Shown here one piece after another: positions 41,843-52,000 of a stretch of 59,523 nt of DNA. Location of the stretch: the NCBI GenBank assembly GCA_902826165.1, contig CADEDV010000001.1, forward strand, positions 206,986-266,508. The letters are read 5' to 3'. Each line of letters opens with the position of its first letter. The first letter of the stretch is position 1. Made by a program: the position numbers and the translations under genes. Under the pieces are notes generated by a model. The model was not told where the DNA came from. It ran no database searches and saw only the letters and a program-made list of their open reading frames with translations. The stretch comes from an uncultured Bacteroidota bacterium. Lineage in GTDB: Bacteria > Bacteroidota > Bacteroidia > Chitinophagales > Chitinophagaceae.

Positions 41843-44104
41843 ATGCTTAAGAAATTGATAGTGATTGTGACAGTCCTGGTGAGTAGCTTGACCGTTTATG
41901 CCCAGAACGCAACAAAAGTTTTTCATGATGATTCTACCAAGCCGCAATCAAAATACCTGGCTGATGTAACGGTGGTGGGCCGTTACAGCAAAAGTGATAT
42001 TCAGCAGATGCCGGAGATTGTAGGCACCTCTATATATGCCGGTAAAAAGAATGCCCTGATCGTATTGGATAATGTGAATGGAAATGTGGTAACGAATACG
42101 ATGCGGCAGATCGTTGCTAAGATACCCGGTATCCAGATATGGGAAAGTGATGGCAGCGGCATCCAGATCGGCATTGCTGCAAGAGGTTTAAGTCCTAACC
42201 GCAGTTGGGAGTTCAATGTCCGCCAGAACGGGTATGATATTGCAGCAGATCCGTATGGTTATCCTGAAGCCTACTATAATCCACAGTTACAGGCAGTGCA
42301 GAGAATTGAAATTGTAAGAGGGCAAGGTTCTTTACAATATGGACCGCAGTTCGGTGGGTTAGTGAATTATATTCTCCGTAATGGCAGCGAGATCAATAAG
42401 CCGTTTGAATTTGAAACACAACAAACCATTGGGAGTAATGGCCTGTTCAACAGTTATAATGCGGTAGGTGGGGAAACCAAAAAATACCATTACTATGCTT
42501 TCTTTGATCACCGGAATGCGGATGGGTACAGGAACAACAGCCGTTATTATACTAATTCCGGGTTTGGCACTTTCACGTACCGGTTTACTAATAAATTTTC
42601 GTTGAGTGCGGAAGTAATGCGTAACAATATACGCAGCCAGCAACCCGGTGGATTAACGGACGAACAATTGAAACAGGATATCCGGCAGAGTTTCCGCAGC
42701 CGCAATTGGTTTGATATTACCTGGACAACGACGGCATTGATCGGTAATTACCAGTTGAATGAGCAGTCAAAACTGAATATAAAATTATTTGGCATTCATG
42801 GGGACCGTAATAGTGTCGGCTATATTCCTTCTGGGGGTATTACAGTAGGGGATACTATTAACAGAATTACCAATCAATATAATACCCGCAACCTGAATGC
42901 GGATAAGTATCGCAATTATGGCCTGGAGATTCGTTACCTCGGGGATTATAAAATGGGCAGCCTGTCCAATACACTATCTGTCGGCGGCCGTATATATAAA
43001 GGGACAACCTATCGTTATGCTGCAGATGGAAAAGGAAGTACCGGTACAGAGTATGATATGACCCTGAGTGACGGTACCTGGACAAGGGATATTGATTTCA
43101 ATACCATCAATGCAGCCCTACATGCCGAAAATATTTTCCGGCTCGGGAATAAGCTATTACTGATACCGGGCATCCGGTATGAATATATTACTGGCGAAGC
43201 CAGCGGACGTAACGGTTTCATCGGTGCCAATGAGATCTTATTGCAGAACCAACAACGAAGCAGGGGATTTATACTGGCTGGTGCAGGTGCTGAATATCAT
43301 ATAACTAAATCAACAGAACTGTATGCAAATATCACACAGGCATACCGGCCGGTGCAGTTTGCAGATCTTACAGCTCCTCCTACCACCGATGTGATTGATG
43401 AAAATCTCAGGGATGCAAAAGGATACAATGCAGACCTCGGTTATCGCGGAAAAATTTCCAATTATCTCTTTTTTGATGTTAGTGCTTATTTCCTGCAGTA
43501 TAATAACCGGATCGGAGTTATCGTGCAGCAACGAACAGACGGCAGTTTTTATAATTACCGGACCAATGTGGGTAACAGTACAAGCAAAGGAATAGAAAGC
43601 ATGGTGGAATTTAATCCAGTTAAAGCCTTCAGCAAAGATTCTAAATGGGGTGATATCAGTTTCTTTATTTCCTATGGGTATACGGATGCCCGGTATGGAA
43701 ATTTTAAAGTGATCACTAAGAATACGGCCAATCAGTTAGTGGAAAGTAACCTGAAGAATAAAAAAGTAGAAAATGCGCCGGAGAATATTATAAGAGCTGG
43801 TATTACTTATTCATTCAAAGGGCTTTCAGTAACAGGCCAGTTAAGCCATGTGGATGATGCATTTGCAGATGCGAATAATACGATTACACCAACAACTAAT
43901 GCACAAAACGGGTTGATCCCGGCATATACAGTAACTGACCTTACGGCAACGTATCGTTTCAATAAGAATCTTCATCTTAAAGCAGGGATCAATAATCTAT
44001 CCAATGAAAAATATTTCACCCGCAGGGCTGGCGGTTACCCGGGACCCGGTGCATTACCTGCCGATGGAAGAACCTTCTTTGTGAGCATTGGTGCCAAACT
44101 CTGA
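41843..44104 (+). CDS. FecA-like TonB-dependent receptor
   Basis: A 753-residue outer-membrane receptor with a signal peptide ending LTVYAQ and the plug pattern of the FecA-type siderophore/dicitrate group: MRQIVAKIPGIQIWESDGSGIQIGIAARGLSPNRSWEFNVRQNGYDIAADPYGYPEAYYNPQLQAVQRIEIVRGQGSLQYGPQFGGLVNYI. The barrel ends with LKAGINNLSNEKYFTRRAGGYPGPG and FFVSIGAKL. It likely takes up ferric citrate or a similar iron complex. It shares the two-part upstream motif with the DUF6607 gene and is followed by a terminator. Confidence 0.92.
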   Translation: MLKKLIVIVTVLVSSLTVYAQNATKVFHDDSTKPQSKYLADVTVVGRYSKSDIQQMPEIVGTSIYAGKKNALIVLDNVNGNVVTNTMRQIVAKIPGIQIWESDGSGIQIGIAARGLSPNRSWEFNVRQNGYDIAADPYGYPEAYYNPQLQAVQRIEIVRGQGSLQYGPQFGGLVNYILRNGSEINKPFEFETQQTIGSNGLFNSYNAVGGETKKYHYYAFFDHRNADGYRNNSRYYTNSGFGTFTYRFTNKFSLSAEVMRNNIRSQQPGGLTDEQLKQDIRQSFRSRNWFDITWTTTALIGNYQLNEQSKLNIKLFGIHGDRNSVGYIPSGGITVGDTINRITNQYNTRNLNADKYRNYGLEIRYLGDYKMGSLSNTLSVGGRIYKGTTYRYAADGKGSTGTEYDMTLSDGTWTRDIDFNTINAALHAENIFRLGNKLLLIPGIRYEYITGEASGRNGFIGANEILLQNQQRSRGFILAGAGAEYHITKSTELYANITQAYRPVQFADLTAPPTTDVIDENLRDAKGYNADLGYRGKISNYLFFDVSAYFLQYNNRIGVIVQQRTDGSFYNYRTNVGNSTSKGIESMVEFNPVKAFSKDSKWGDISFFISYGYTDARYGNFKVITKNTANQLVESNLKNKKVENAPENIIRAGITYSFKGLSVTGQLSHVDDAFADANNTITPTTNAQNGLIPAYTVTDLTATYRFNKNLHLKAGINNLSNEKYFTRRAGGYPGPGALPADGRTFFVSIGAKL

Positions 44105-44128
44105 CATAACATAACACAGGTCATACAG

Positions 44129-44158
44129 GCTGCTGATTTTCTTCAGCAGCTTTTTTTA
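44129..44158 (+). terminator. Rho-independent terminator
   Basis: GCTGCTGA (44129-44136), 6-nt loop, TCAGCAGC (44143-44150), then TTTTTTT. Confidence 0.85.
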
Positions 44159-44229
44159 TTCTCCAAAAAATGAAATGATCCAACTCATCTGTGCAGGTGA
44201 CAACTCAACTGCTGCTGTCACCTTTTTGT

Positions 44230-44251
44230 AAAAGGATTTGTTCATCCTTTT
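44230..44251. promoter_or_regulatory. Perfect dyad upstream of the haem receptor operon
   Basis: AAAAGGAT (44230-44237) and ATCCTTTT (44244-44251) with a 6-nt spacer lie 66 nt before the ATG at 44318. It follows the terminator and could be an operator. Confidence 0.4.
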
Positions 44252-44317
44252 TCCTGACAATCGTGTGATAAATCTCATGAAATGCCGGTGAATCTTTGCC
44301 CCTGTAAATCACCAAAT

Positions 44318-46375
44318 ATGAGAAATAACTACCTGATCTTCCTAGCTGCCTTCATCAGTACAACTGCTATGGCACAGGAAATAAGAATCGCACCCGCAGA
44401 AGATACCACCCGTGCTAAAGAGCTGGAAGAAGTGGTCGTTACGGGCCAGTATAAGCCACAGTCTTTAAAGAACTCTGTTTACCAGATCAAAGTGATCGGA
44501 AAAGACAGGATACTGAAACAAGGAGCCACCCGCCTGCAGGATGTGCTGAAGAATGAACTCAATATGCGTTTTTCGCAAGACCTGGCAACAGGAGGATCAG
44601 CGATCACCATGCTGGGATTGAGCGGTCAGAATGTAAAGATCCTTGTTGATGGATTGCCGGTAACTGGCCGCCAGGGAGTAAACAATGAGTTTGACATCAG
44701 CCAGATTGATATCAATTCAATTGAACGGATAGAGATCGTGGAAGGGCCTATGTCAGTGATCTATGGCGCAGATGCCTTAGCTGGTGTTATAAATATTATT
44801 ACTAAGAAAGCAGTCAAAGCCAATTTATCTGTAACTGCAAGACTGCATGAAGAAACAGTAGGTAACGAATATGGTATCAAACAAGGCATACATAACCAGC
44901 AGGTGGGGTTAAGCTGGAAAAGAAAGAACTGGGAACTGGGTGGCTCATTTGCACACAATTACTTTGGTGGCTGGAAGGATACTGCTATTGAAAGAGAAAT
45001 GGTGTGGCATAAAAAAGATCAATTGATCGCCAATGGTTTTATTGGGTATAATAATGGTAAACTGAATCTCCGTTATCGTATTGATGGATTAGATGAAGTG
45101 ATCACCAACCCCGGCAACTTTATTCAATTTGACAGACGTTCAGGCGATACACTGGCGAATGACCAGGAGTATCTTTCCCGCCGACTGATGCACCAGGTAC
45201 AGGGTTCCTACTTTGCCAACAGCAGGCTCTCTTTTCAGCTGCAATCTTCTTTTACTGATTACAGCCGCCAGGTTTTCTCCACTACAGTAAGTAAAAAAAC
45301 AGGAGCAGTCAATCTTGATCCCGGTGAAGGAAGACAATCTGTAGTAGACTTTACGGGTTTCACTTTCAGGGGAACAGCTTTATATAAGTTATCTGATGTG
45401 TTCAGCTTTCAGCCCGGCGTTGATATTAATATCGACAAAGGGAATGGCGAAAGATTGAAAGCCGGTTCCAATGAAGTGAATGATTATGCTTTCTTTATTA
45501 CGTCGGAGATCACTCCTTCTGATAAGATCAGCATTCGTCCCGGTTTCCGGTTCATAAAGAATTCTGTATATGATGCACCCCCGGTGATACCTTCATTAAA
45601 TGTAAAATTCCTGCTGGCCAAAGACCTTGATCTTCGGATATCTTATGCCCGCGGTTTCCGTTCACCTTCTTTAAGAGAATTATACTTCAGCTTCTTTGAT
45701 GCCAACCACCAGGTGATTGGTAATCCTGATCTGAAAGCGGAGACTTCGCATAGTTTCACAGCTTCAGTGGGTCTGAAAAAAGGCAGGTCAGGCGGCTTAT
45801 TATACAGTGTACAGTTAGGCGGGTTCTATAATGATGTGAAGAACCTGATCGATTATGTATTCACCCAGAGCTCTGATACTGCTAAGCTATACAATGTATA
45901 TAACAGCAAAACATCCGGTGCTACGCTGACCTCAACTGTTACGTACAAAAAATGGAATTTCTCAGCCGGGATGGGGTATACAGGATTCAATAATGAACAG
46001 TATGATGCGGACAAAAGTTTACCAACCATGGTTTGGTCCGCTGAAGCCAACGCAACAGCCGGGTATTCTTTCTCTTCAATTGGTTTGGACATAAACCTGT
46101 TTTACAAGTTCACCGGCAAAAGACCACGGTATGTAACCAGTGGCACTGACCTGATCCTGGCCAAAACAAATAGCTTTCATATTGCTGACCTTACCGTATC
46201 CAAAAAGATCGTCTCTTTCCTTTCTCTGAATGCGGGTATTCGTAATCTTTTCGATGTAGATCGTATCAGCAGCACATTTGTAAATGGAGGCATTCACTCC
46301 GGCGGAGGACTGAATGTAGCGACCGGCCGTTCTTATTTTGCTTCATTATTATTTAACTGGGATAAAAAAAATTAA
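44318..46375 (+). CDS. HmuR-like haem TonB-dependent receptor
   Basis: A 685-residue receptor. I use the ATG at 44318 (MRNNYLIFLAAFISTTAMAQ) rather than an in-frame start 36 bases upstream. The plug domain has ELEEVVVTGQYKPQSLKNSVYQIKVIGKDRI, a SQVN-type VDGLPVTGRQG segment, and VIYGADALAGVINIITKKA. The barrel includes ISYARGFRSPSLRELYFSFFDANHQVIGNPDLKAE, a strong hallmark of haem and cobalamin-type receptors. Its pairing with an HmuY gene 23 bases downstream indicates haem uptake. Confidence 0.92.
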   Translation: MRNNYLIFLAAFISTTAMAQEIRIAPAEDTTRAKELEEVVVTGQYKPQSLKNSVYQIKVIGKDRILKQGATRLQDVLKNELNMRFSQDLATGGSAITMLGLSGQNVKILVDGLPVTGRQGVNNEFDISQIDINSIERIEIVEGPMSVIYGADALAGVINIITKKAVKANLSVTARLHEETVGNEYGIKQGIHNQQVGLSWKRKNWELGGSFAHNYFGGWKDTAIEREMVWHKKDQLIANGFIGYNNGKLNLRYRIDGLDEVITNPGNFIQFDRRSGDTLANDQEYLSRRLMHQVQGSYFANSRLSFQLQSSFTDYSRQVFSTTVSKKTGAVNLDPGEGRQSVVDFTGFTFRGTALYKLSDVFSFQPGVDINIDKGNGERLKAGSNEVNDYAFFITSEITPSDKISIRPGFRFIKNSVYDAPPVIPSLNVKFLLAKDLDLRISYARGFRSPSLRELYFSFFDANHQVIGNPDLKAETSHSFTASVGLKKGRSGGLLYSVQLGGFYNDVKNLIDYVFTQSSDTAKLYNVYNSKTSGATLTSTVTYKKWNFSAGMGYTGFNNEQYDADKSLPTMVWSAEANATAGYSFSSIGLDINLFYKFTGKRPRYVTSGTDLILAKTNSFHIADLTVSKKIVSFLSLNAGIRNLFDVDRISSTFVNGGIHSGGGLNVATGRSYFASLLFNWDKKN

Positions 46376-46398
46376 TACACAACCAAACAATATAAACG

Positions 46399-47799
46399 AT
46401 GAAAAGTAAATTCATAAAAATACTCACGGCTGCTTTAGCGATGATTATTTTAGTAACAGGGTGCCGCAAAAGAGATGCAATGCTGGCGGATAACCTGGTG
46501 GTTTTTGAAACCGCCGCACAGGGTATCAATGCCTCTGAAAATGCTATTACCGTCAGGCTAACTTTATCAAGAAGTACCGACAGGGATATTCCTCTTACGG
46601 TCAACTTAACTGAACAGGGTGTTGCATATACTACTGATTATACTACCACACCGGCAGCTGTAGCAGGTAAATTATCATTGACTATTCCCTCCGGCAATAA
46701 CGAAACCTCCTTTACCATCACAAAAACCAGCGGAGCTTTGTTTGATGGGGATGAAAAAATTGTGTTTGACCTCTTTAGTTCCGGAGCACCTGTATTTATC
46801 GGGGCCACCAAACAATTCACATTGGATTTTGCAGAACTGGTTGCTGCCAATGCGAGTCTTACCATTAATGGGGGAGGTGCATTGTATACTAATAAAGTAT
46901 TTATTGACCTCAGTGCTAACCGTCAAACCCCTGTAAACCGTAACAACTGGGACCTGGGTTTTTATACTGGTGCCGATGATTTCCGGGTTATACTGAATTC
47001 ATCTGCCGCCATGATGGCCAAACAGATCAATAAGAATGACCTTACACAGGTAACAGCAGCTGACACAACCGGCTTCTCAACAGAAGTAGCATTTAACCAA
47101 TTTGCGCCTGTCACTACTTCATTACCTTACATTGACTACCCTAATGGTGATTTGACAAGAACTGCCATTGCAGCTACCAGTGCTACAGCAACAGATAATA
47201 AGGTATATATCGTTAACCGTGGGCTTGCTCCCGGTAATCCTGCAACAGCAAGAGGCTGGAAAAAGATCCGGGTGATCCGGAATGCCAGTGGAGGTTACAC
47301 TCTTCAATATGCAGATATTGCTGCCACTACTTTCCAGGAAATCAATATTGCAAAAGACGAAGCTTACTTCTTTAAATACATTTCATTTGATAATGGAGCG
47401 GTAACTATCGAACCAGAGAAAAGGAAATGGGATATTGCCTGGACCTATTTTTCTAATGTAACCAATTTCGGTACCGGTGAAGTGCCCTACTTGTTCCAGG
47501 ATATTATCATACAAAACAGGAATGTACAGGCAGTAAGGGTATTAACGTCTGCGAAAGCATTTGATGCTTTTACAGAGGCAGACATTGCCGCCCTCACTTT
47601 CTCTTCTTTACAAGCCAGTATTGGTGCTGACTGGCGTTCAGGCGGTGGACCCGGAGCCAGCCCTGCTGTGCGCCTTGACAGGTATTATATTATCAAGGAC
47701 GGCGACAACAATTATTATAAAGTTCGTTTCACTGCCCTGACGCAAAATGGTGAAAGAGGATATCCTGCTTTTGAATCTGTATTGGTTAAGAAAGGCTGA
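46399..47799 (+). CDS. HmuY-family haem-binding lipoprotein with N-terminal Calx-beta-like domain
   Basis: A 466-residue lipoprotein (Cys 22 in ILVTGC). Residues 35-150 look like a Calx-beta-type domain (ITVRLTLSRSTDRDIPLTVNL, GVAYTTDYTT, LTIPSGNNETSFTIT, FDGDEKIVFDL). Residues 155-466 are HmuY-like, with WDLGFYTGADDFRVILNSSAAM, KRKWDIAWTYFSNVTN, PYLFQDIIIQNRN, IGADWRSGGGP and YYIIKDGDNNYYKVRF. HmuY proteins capture haem at the cell surface and pass it to an HmuR-type receptor, encoded just before. It is about twice as long as the Porphyromonas protein because of the added domain. A perfect terminator follows. Confidence 0.9.
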   Translation: MKSKFIKILTAALAMIILVTGCRKRDAMLADNLVVFETAAQGINASENAITVRLTLSRSTDRDIPLTVNLTEQGVAYTTDYTTTPAAVAGKLSLTIPSGNNETSFTITKTSGALFDGDEKIVFDLFSSGAPVFIGATKQFTLDFAELVAANASLTINGGGALYTNKVFIDLSANRQTPVNRNNWDLGFYTGADDFRVILNSSAAMMAKQINKNDLTQVTAADTTGFSTEVAFNQFAPVTTSLPYIDYPNGDLTRTAIAATSATATDNKVYIVNRGLAPGNPATARGWKKIRVIRNASGGYTLQYADIAATTFQEINIAKDEAYFFKYISFDNGAVTIEPEKRKWDIAWTYFSNVTNFGTGEVPYLFQDIIIQNRNVQAVRVLTSAKAFDAFTEADIAALTFSSLQASIGADWRSGGGPGASPAVRLDRYYIIKDGDNNYYKVRFTALTQNGERGYPAFESVLVKKG

Positions 47800-47817
47800 T
47801 ATTATTTAGCATCTGTG

Positions 47818-47852
47818 AAATCCATCGCAACCCCGTTGCGGTGGATTTTTCG
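47818..47852 (+). terminator. Strong terminator of the haem uptake operon
   Basis: AAATCCATCGCAAC (47818-47831) and GTTGCGGTGGATTT (47835-47848) form a 14-bp stem with one G-T pair and a 3-nt loop, then TT. It separates this operon from the DUF6607 promoter that begins 3 nt later. Confidence 0.85.
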
Positions 47853-47854
47853 TT

Positions 47855-47913
47855 TTGCGTAAACCTGAATTACGCTTACCGTAAGTCTTCGTCATCGTTC
47901 TGTTGTTGTTTTG
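47855..47913 (+). promoter_or_regulatory. Shared two-part motif and -7 element before the DUF6607 gene (copy B)
   Basis: TTGCGTAAACC (47855-47865), 13 nt, CCGTAAGT (47879-47886), 19 nt, TTGTTTTG (47906-47913), then 25 nt to the ATG at 47939. Copy A before the FecA-like receptor has the same parts at nearly the same spacing. GCGTAA/TTACGC also form an inverted repeat here (47857-47875). Confidence 0.6.
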
Positions 47914-47938
47914 TCAGCAAATAGTAAAACGACAATCA

Positions 47939-48868
47939 ATGAAAAAAATATTAACTGCCTTTGCTGCTGTTGCAATTAGCTTGTCTGTAAATGCACAAAA
48001 CGGGCAACAGGTTATCAATAAACTATGCGGCTGTTTTGAAGTGGATTTTAAATATGCCGAAACCTTTTCACCCGATCCCAATTATAAATACCACGAACGG
48101 GAAGAAATCGGGGGAACCGCTGAACTGGCATTGCCGATAGAAGTGTCAGATAAAAAAATAGTGATACAGCATTTGCTCGTAGTATCGCCTACGATGGTGG
48201 TCAAACATTGGCGGGAAGAATGGACCTGGGAAAACCCGGTGATCTGGACCTATAAAGGCAACAGGGTTTGGGTAAAAGACAGTTTGCCTGCTGAACAGGT
48301 AAAAGGCAAATGGACACAAACCGTTTGGGAAGTGGCCGATGAACCACGTTACCAGGGCCTGAGCCAGTTTGTGCATTTAGATGGGAAGACTATCTGGCAA
48401 AATACTACTGATGCGCCGTTGCCAAGAAGGGAGTATTCAGTGCGCAGTGATTATAACCTATTAAGAAGAACCAACCGGCTGAACATCTCCGACAGTGGTT
48501 ATTTGCATGAACAGGATAACCAGAAGATCATCCGCCAGGCAGGTACAGATAAACTGCTGGTGGAAGAAAAAGGCCATAACAGCTATAAAAGAATCGCCGA
48601 TCAGGAATGTGCCGTGGCAAAAGAATACTGGGAAAAAAATAAAAACTACTGGGCTAAAGTGAGGAAATTCTGGGCCGATTATATCAGTACACACAACGTC
48701 ATCGAACTAAAAAATAAAATTGAAGGGAAACTGCTGCATGAATACCTGCTGGCCCTTGCTAAAGAGTACGCAGAGAAGAAAGTTGGTGATGCAGAAATTG
48801 ACAACAGGATAAAAACCGAGATCAGCCGCTTTATCGGGCCGGAGGATAAGGCAGTAGCTGTTCAATAA
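47939..48868 (+). CDS. DUF6607-family secreted protein
   Basis: A 309-residue protein. I start at the ATG at 47939 (MKKILTAFAAVAISLSVNAQ), which gives a clean signal peptide, rather than the upstream in-frame TTG. The body, KLCGCFEVDFKYAETFSPDPNYKYHEREEIGGTAELALPIE followed by WREEWTWENPVIWTYKGNRVWVKDSLPAEQVKGKWTQTVWEVADEPRYQGLSQF, matches the DUF6607 pattern. The family often lies near haem and iron uptake genes in Bacteroidota; its function is unknown. It follows the HmuR/HmuY operon and shares a promoter motif with the FecA-like receptor. Confidence 0.78.
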   Translation: MKKILTAFAAVAISLSVNAQNGQQVINKLCGCFEVDFKYAETFSPDPNYKYHEREEIGGTAELALPIEVSDKKIVIQHLLVVSPTMVVKHWREEWTWENPVIWTYKGNRVWVKDSLPAEQVKGKWTQTVWEVADEPRYQGLSQFVHLDGKTIWQNTTDAPLPRREYSVRSDYNLLRRTNRLNISDSGYLHEQDNQKIIRQAGTDKLLVEEKGHNSYKRIADQECAVAKEYWEKNKNYWAKVRKFWADYISTHNVIELKNKIEGKLLHEYLLALAKEYAEKKVGDAEIDNRIKTEISRFIGPEDKAVAVQ

Positions 48869-48950
48869 GTCTGGAAGTCAGAAAGTCCGGAAGACCAAAA
48901 GACTGTTTCTTTAACAAGGAATGTCTTTCGGACTTCTGAGCTTTAGGTCA
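48869..48950. repeat. Imperfect inverted repeat built of 7-8-bp units between DUF6607 and ileS genes
   Basis: The left arm holds a chain of related units (GAAGTC, GAAAGTC, GGAAGAC, CAAAAGAC, 48873-48903). The right arm GTCTTTCGGACTTCTGAGCTT (48923-48943) is largely its reverse complement. The hairpin could act as a terminator or as a dispersed repeat; copies elsewhere cannot be tested here. Confidence 0.45.
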
Positions 48951-49036
48951 CCTGCCGGGCTTTTTATCTGCGTTGATCTGTGCTAATTGGTGGCTGAACT
49001 GGCTGTTTATTTTCGTAACTTCGCTGCCATTTTAGA

Positions 49037-52000
49037 ATGGCTATGAACGCTAAATACAGAGAATTTACCGGCTTAAACCTGCCTGCCTTTGAGCAGGAAG
49101 TACTGGCTAACTGGACTGAAAAACAGGCCTTTGAAAAAAGTGTGTCCCTGCGGGATGGCACTGTTCCCTTCGTATTTTATGAGGGACCGCCGAGTGCCAA
49201 TGGGATGCCCGGCATTCACCACGTTATTTCAAGAACCTTGAAAGATCTGGTGTGCCGCTACAAGACCATGAAAGGTTTCCAGGTAAAACGCAAGGGCGGC
49301 TGGGATACCCATGGACTGCCGATTGAGCTGGGTGTGGAAAAGGAACTGGGCATTACCAAAGAAGATATTGGCAAGAAAATATCCGTTGAAGAGTACAATG
49401 CCAAATGCCGGGAAGCGGTACTGCGGTATAAAGACAAGTGGGATGAGATCACTAAAAAGATGGGGTATTGGGTGGATCTCAATGATCCCTATATCACTTT
49501 CAAGAACGATTATATTGAAACACTCTGGTGGTTGCTGAGTGAGTTGTATAAAAAAGGCCTGTTGTATGAAAGTGTAAGCATCCAGCCTTATTCACCTGCT
49601 GCAGGAACTGGATTGAGTTCACATGAACTGAACCAGCCGGGAACGTATAAAGATGTAAAGGATACGAGTGCGGTGGCGATGTTTAAAGCGATCAGGAATG
49701 CAAAGAGTGAGTTTTTATTTAAAGCAATTGAGACCAGAGGTTCGAGCGACAATACACAGATATCTAATGTGCAACAGTTGCTCGACGCCAAACCCCAGAC
49801 TTCGGACACTTTTTTCTTAGCGTGGACAACAACACCATGGACACTTCCTTCCAATCTTGGGTTAACAGTTGGCCCGAATATCGACTACGTTCTTGTTGAG
49901 ACTTATAATCCATACCTGCACGTTCCGATTAATGTTGTTCTTGCCAAACAATTATTGAACAAATACTTTGATTTAACTGATATCGATATAAATTCTATAA
50001 AAACCGGATTTGCATTAGATAGCCACATAGACACGAAGAAAATATCAAAGTTGAAAATATTGGCTGAATTCAAAGGAAGCGACATTGAAGGCTGTGAATA
50101 CGAACAACTCCTTCCCTACGAGGCTAATTCACCAAAAGTTATTGAAGAGCTTACACCGGGGGCAAAACCATTCCGGGTATTGGTTGACAGTTTTGTTACC
50201 ACAGAAGATGGTACTGGTATCGTTCATACTGCACCTGCCTTTGGTGCGGATGACTTTAAAGTTGGTAAGAAATATAATATCGGTATACTGACGATGGTGG
50301 ACCGCCAGGGAAAATTTGTAGATGGCCTCGGCGAATTCAGCAACCGTTATGTAAAAAATTATAAGGATGAAAAGGACTATGTTGACGTGAATGTTGACAT
50401 ATCGGTAAAACTGAAAAAAGAGAACAGGGCATTTAAAGTAGAGAAATACGAACACAGCTACCCGCATTGCTGGAGAACGGATAAACCCGTTTTATACTAC
50501 CCGCTGGATGCCTGGTTTATCAAAACCACGGCAATCAAGGACAGGATGGTGGAATTAAATAAAACCATCAACTGGAAACCCAAATCAACCGGGGAAGGTC
50601 GTTTTGGTAACTGGCTGGAGAATATGGTGGACTGGAACCTGAGCCGTTCAAGATATTGGGGAACACCGTTACCTATTTGGAGAACAGATGATGGGGAAGA
50701 AGAAGTTTGTATCGGTTCAGTTGAAGAGTTAAGAGCTGGTGCAAGGAAAGCAGACGAAGTATTGGGCTTAGCTCAAAGCTCAAAGCTCACAGCCGATAGC
50801 CTCGATTTACATAAGCCTTACGTAGATGAAATAATTCTTCTCAGTCCATCAGGCAAGCCGATGAAACGGGTTCCCGACCTGATCGATGTGTGGTTTGATT
50901 CCGGTGCCATGCCCTATGCACAATGGCATTATCCCTTTGGCAATAAAGAAGATTTTAAAAATGCATTCCCGGCCGACTTCATTGCAGAAGGTGTTGACCA
51001 GACAAGAGGCTGGTTCTATACCCTGCATGCCATTGCCTGTTTGCTGTTTGATTCCGTAGCTTATAAAACGGTAGTAAGTAACGGGCTGGTGCTGGATAAG
51101 AACGGCAATAAGATGAGTAAACGGTTGGGCAATGTGGTGAATCCGTTTGAGACGATTGAGAAATTTGGTGCGGATGCCACCAGGTGGTATCTCATTACCA
51201 ATGCATCGCCATGGGATAACCTGAAATTTGATATTGAAGGCATCAAAGAAGTGCAGCGTAAATTCTTTGGTACCTTATACAATACCTACCAGTTTTTCGC
51301 CCTGTATTCCAATGTGGACGGTTTTGCTTTTAAAGAAGCTTATATCCCGGTCAGCGAAAGACCGGAGATCGACCGTTGGATACTTTCTTCTTTGAATACC
51401 GTGGTAAAGAAAGTGAACGAATACATGGATGATTATGAACCTACACAGGCCGGCCGTGTGATCGAAGATTTTGTAGATGAGCACCTGAGCAACTGGTATG
51501 TTCGTCTTTGCCGCCGCCGGTTCTGGAAAGGGGAGTATGAGCAGGATAAGATCTGTGCATACCAGACTTTATATGAATGCCTGGAAACCATCACCCGCTT
51601 AATTGCGCCAATCTCCCCGTTCTTCAGTGATGCGGTATTCCAAAATTTGAATGCTGTAACGGGTCGTTTCAATGCGGAGTCGGTGCACCATGTTGATTTT
51701 CCTGTAGCCAATGAATCAGTGATTGATGAATTACTGGAAGAAAGAATGCAACTGGCGCAGGATGCCTCCTCATTGGTATTATCACTTCGCAAAAAAGTAA
51801 ATATTAAAGTTCGCCAGCCTTTGCAAAAAGTGCTGATACCGGCCCTGAGTGCTTCCATGAAAGAGCAATTGCAAAAAGTGGAAGACCTGGTAAAAGCGGA
51901 GGTGAATGTAAAAGAGATCGAATACCTGAGCCCTGATAATACATTTATCAGTAAAAAGATAAAACCCAATTTTGTGGCCCTGGGTAAAAAACTGGGACCA

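Noticed and set aside
48950-49036. T-box or leader peptide before ileS
   Set aside because: I see no T-box core or stem pattern, and such leaders are not typical of Bacteroidota.
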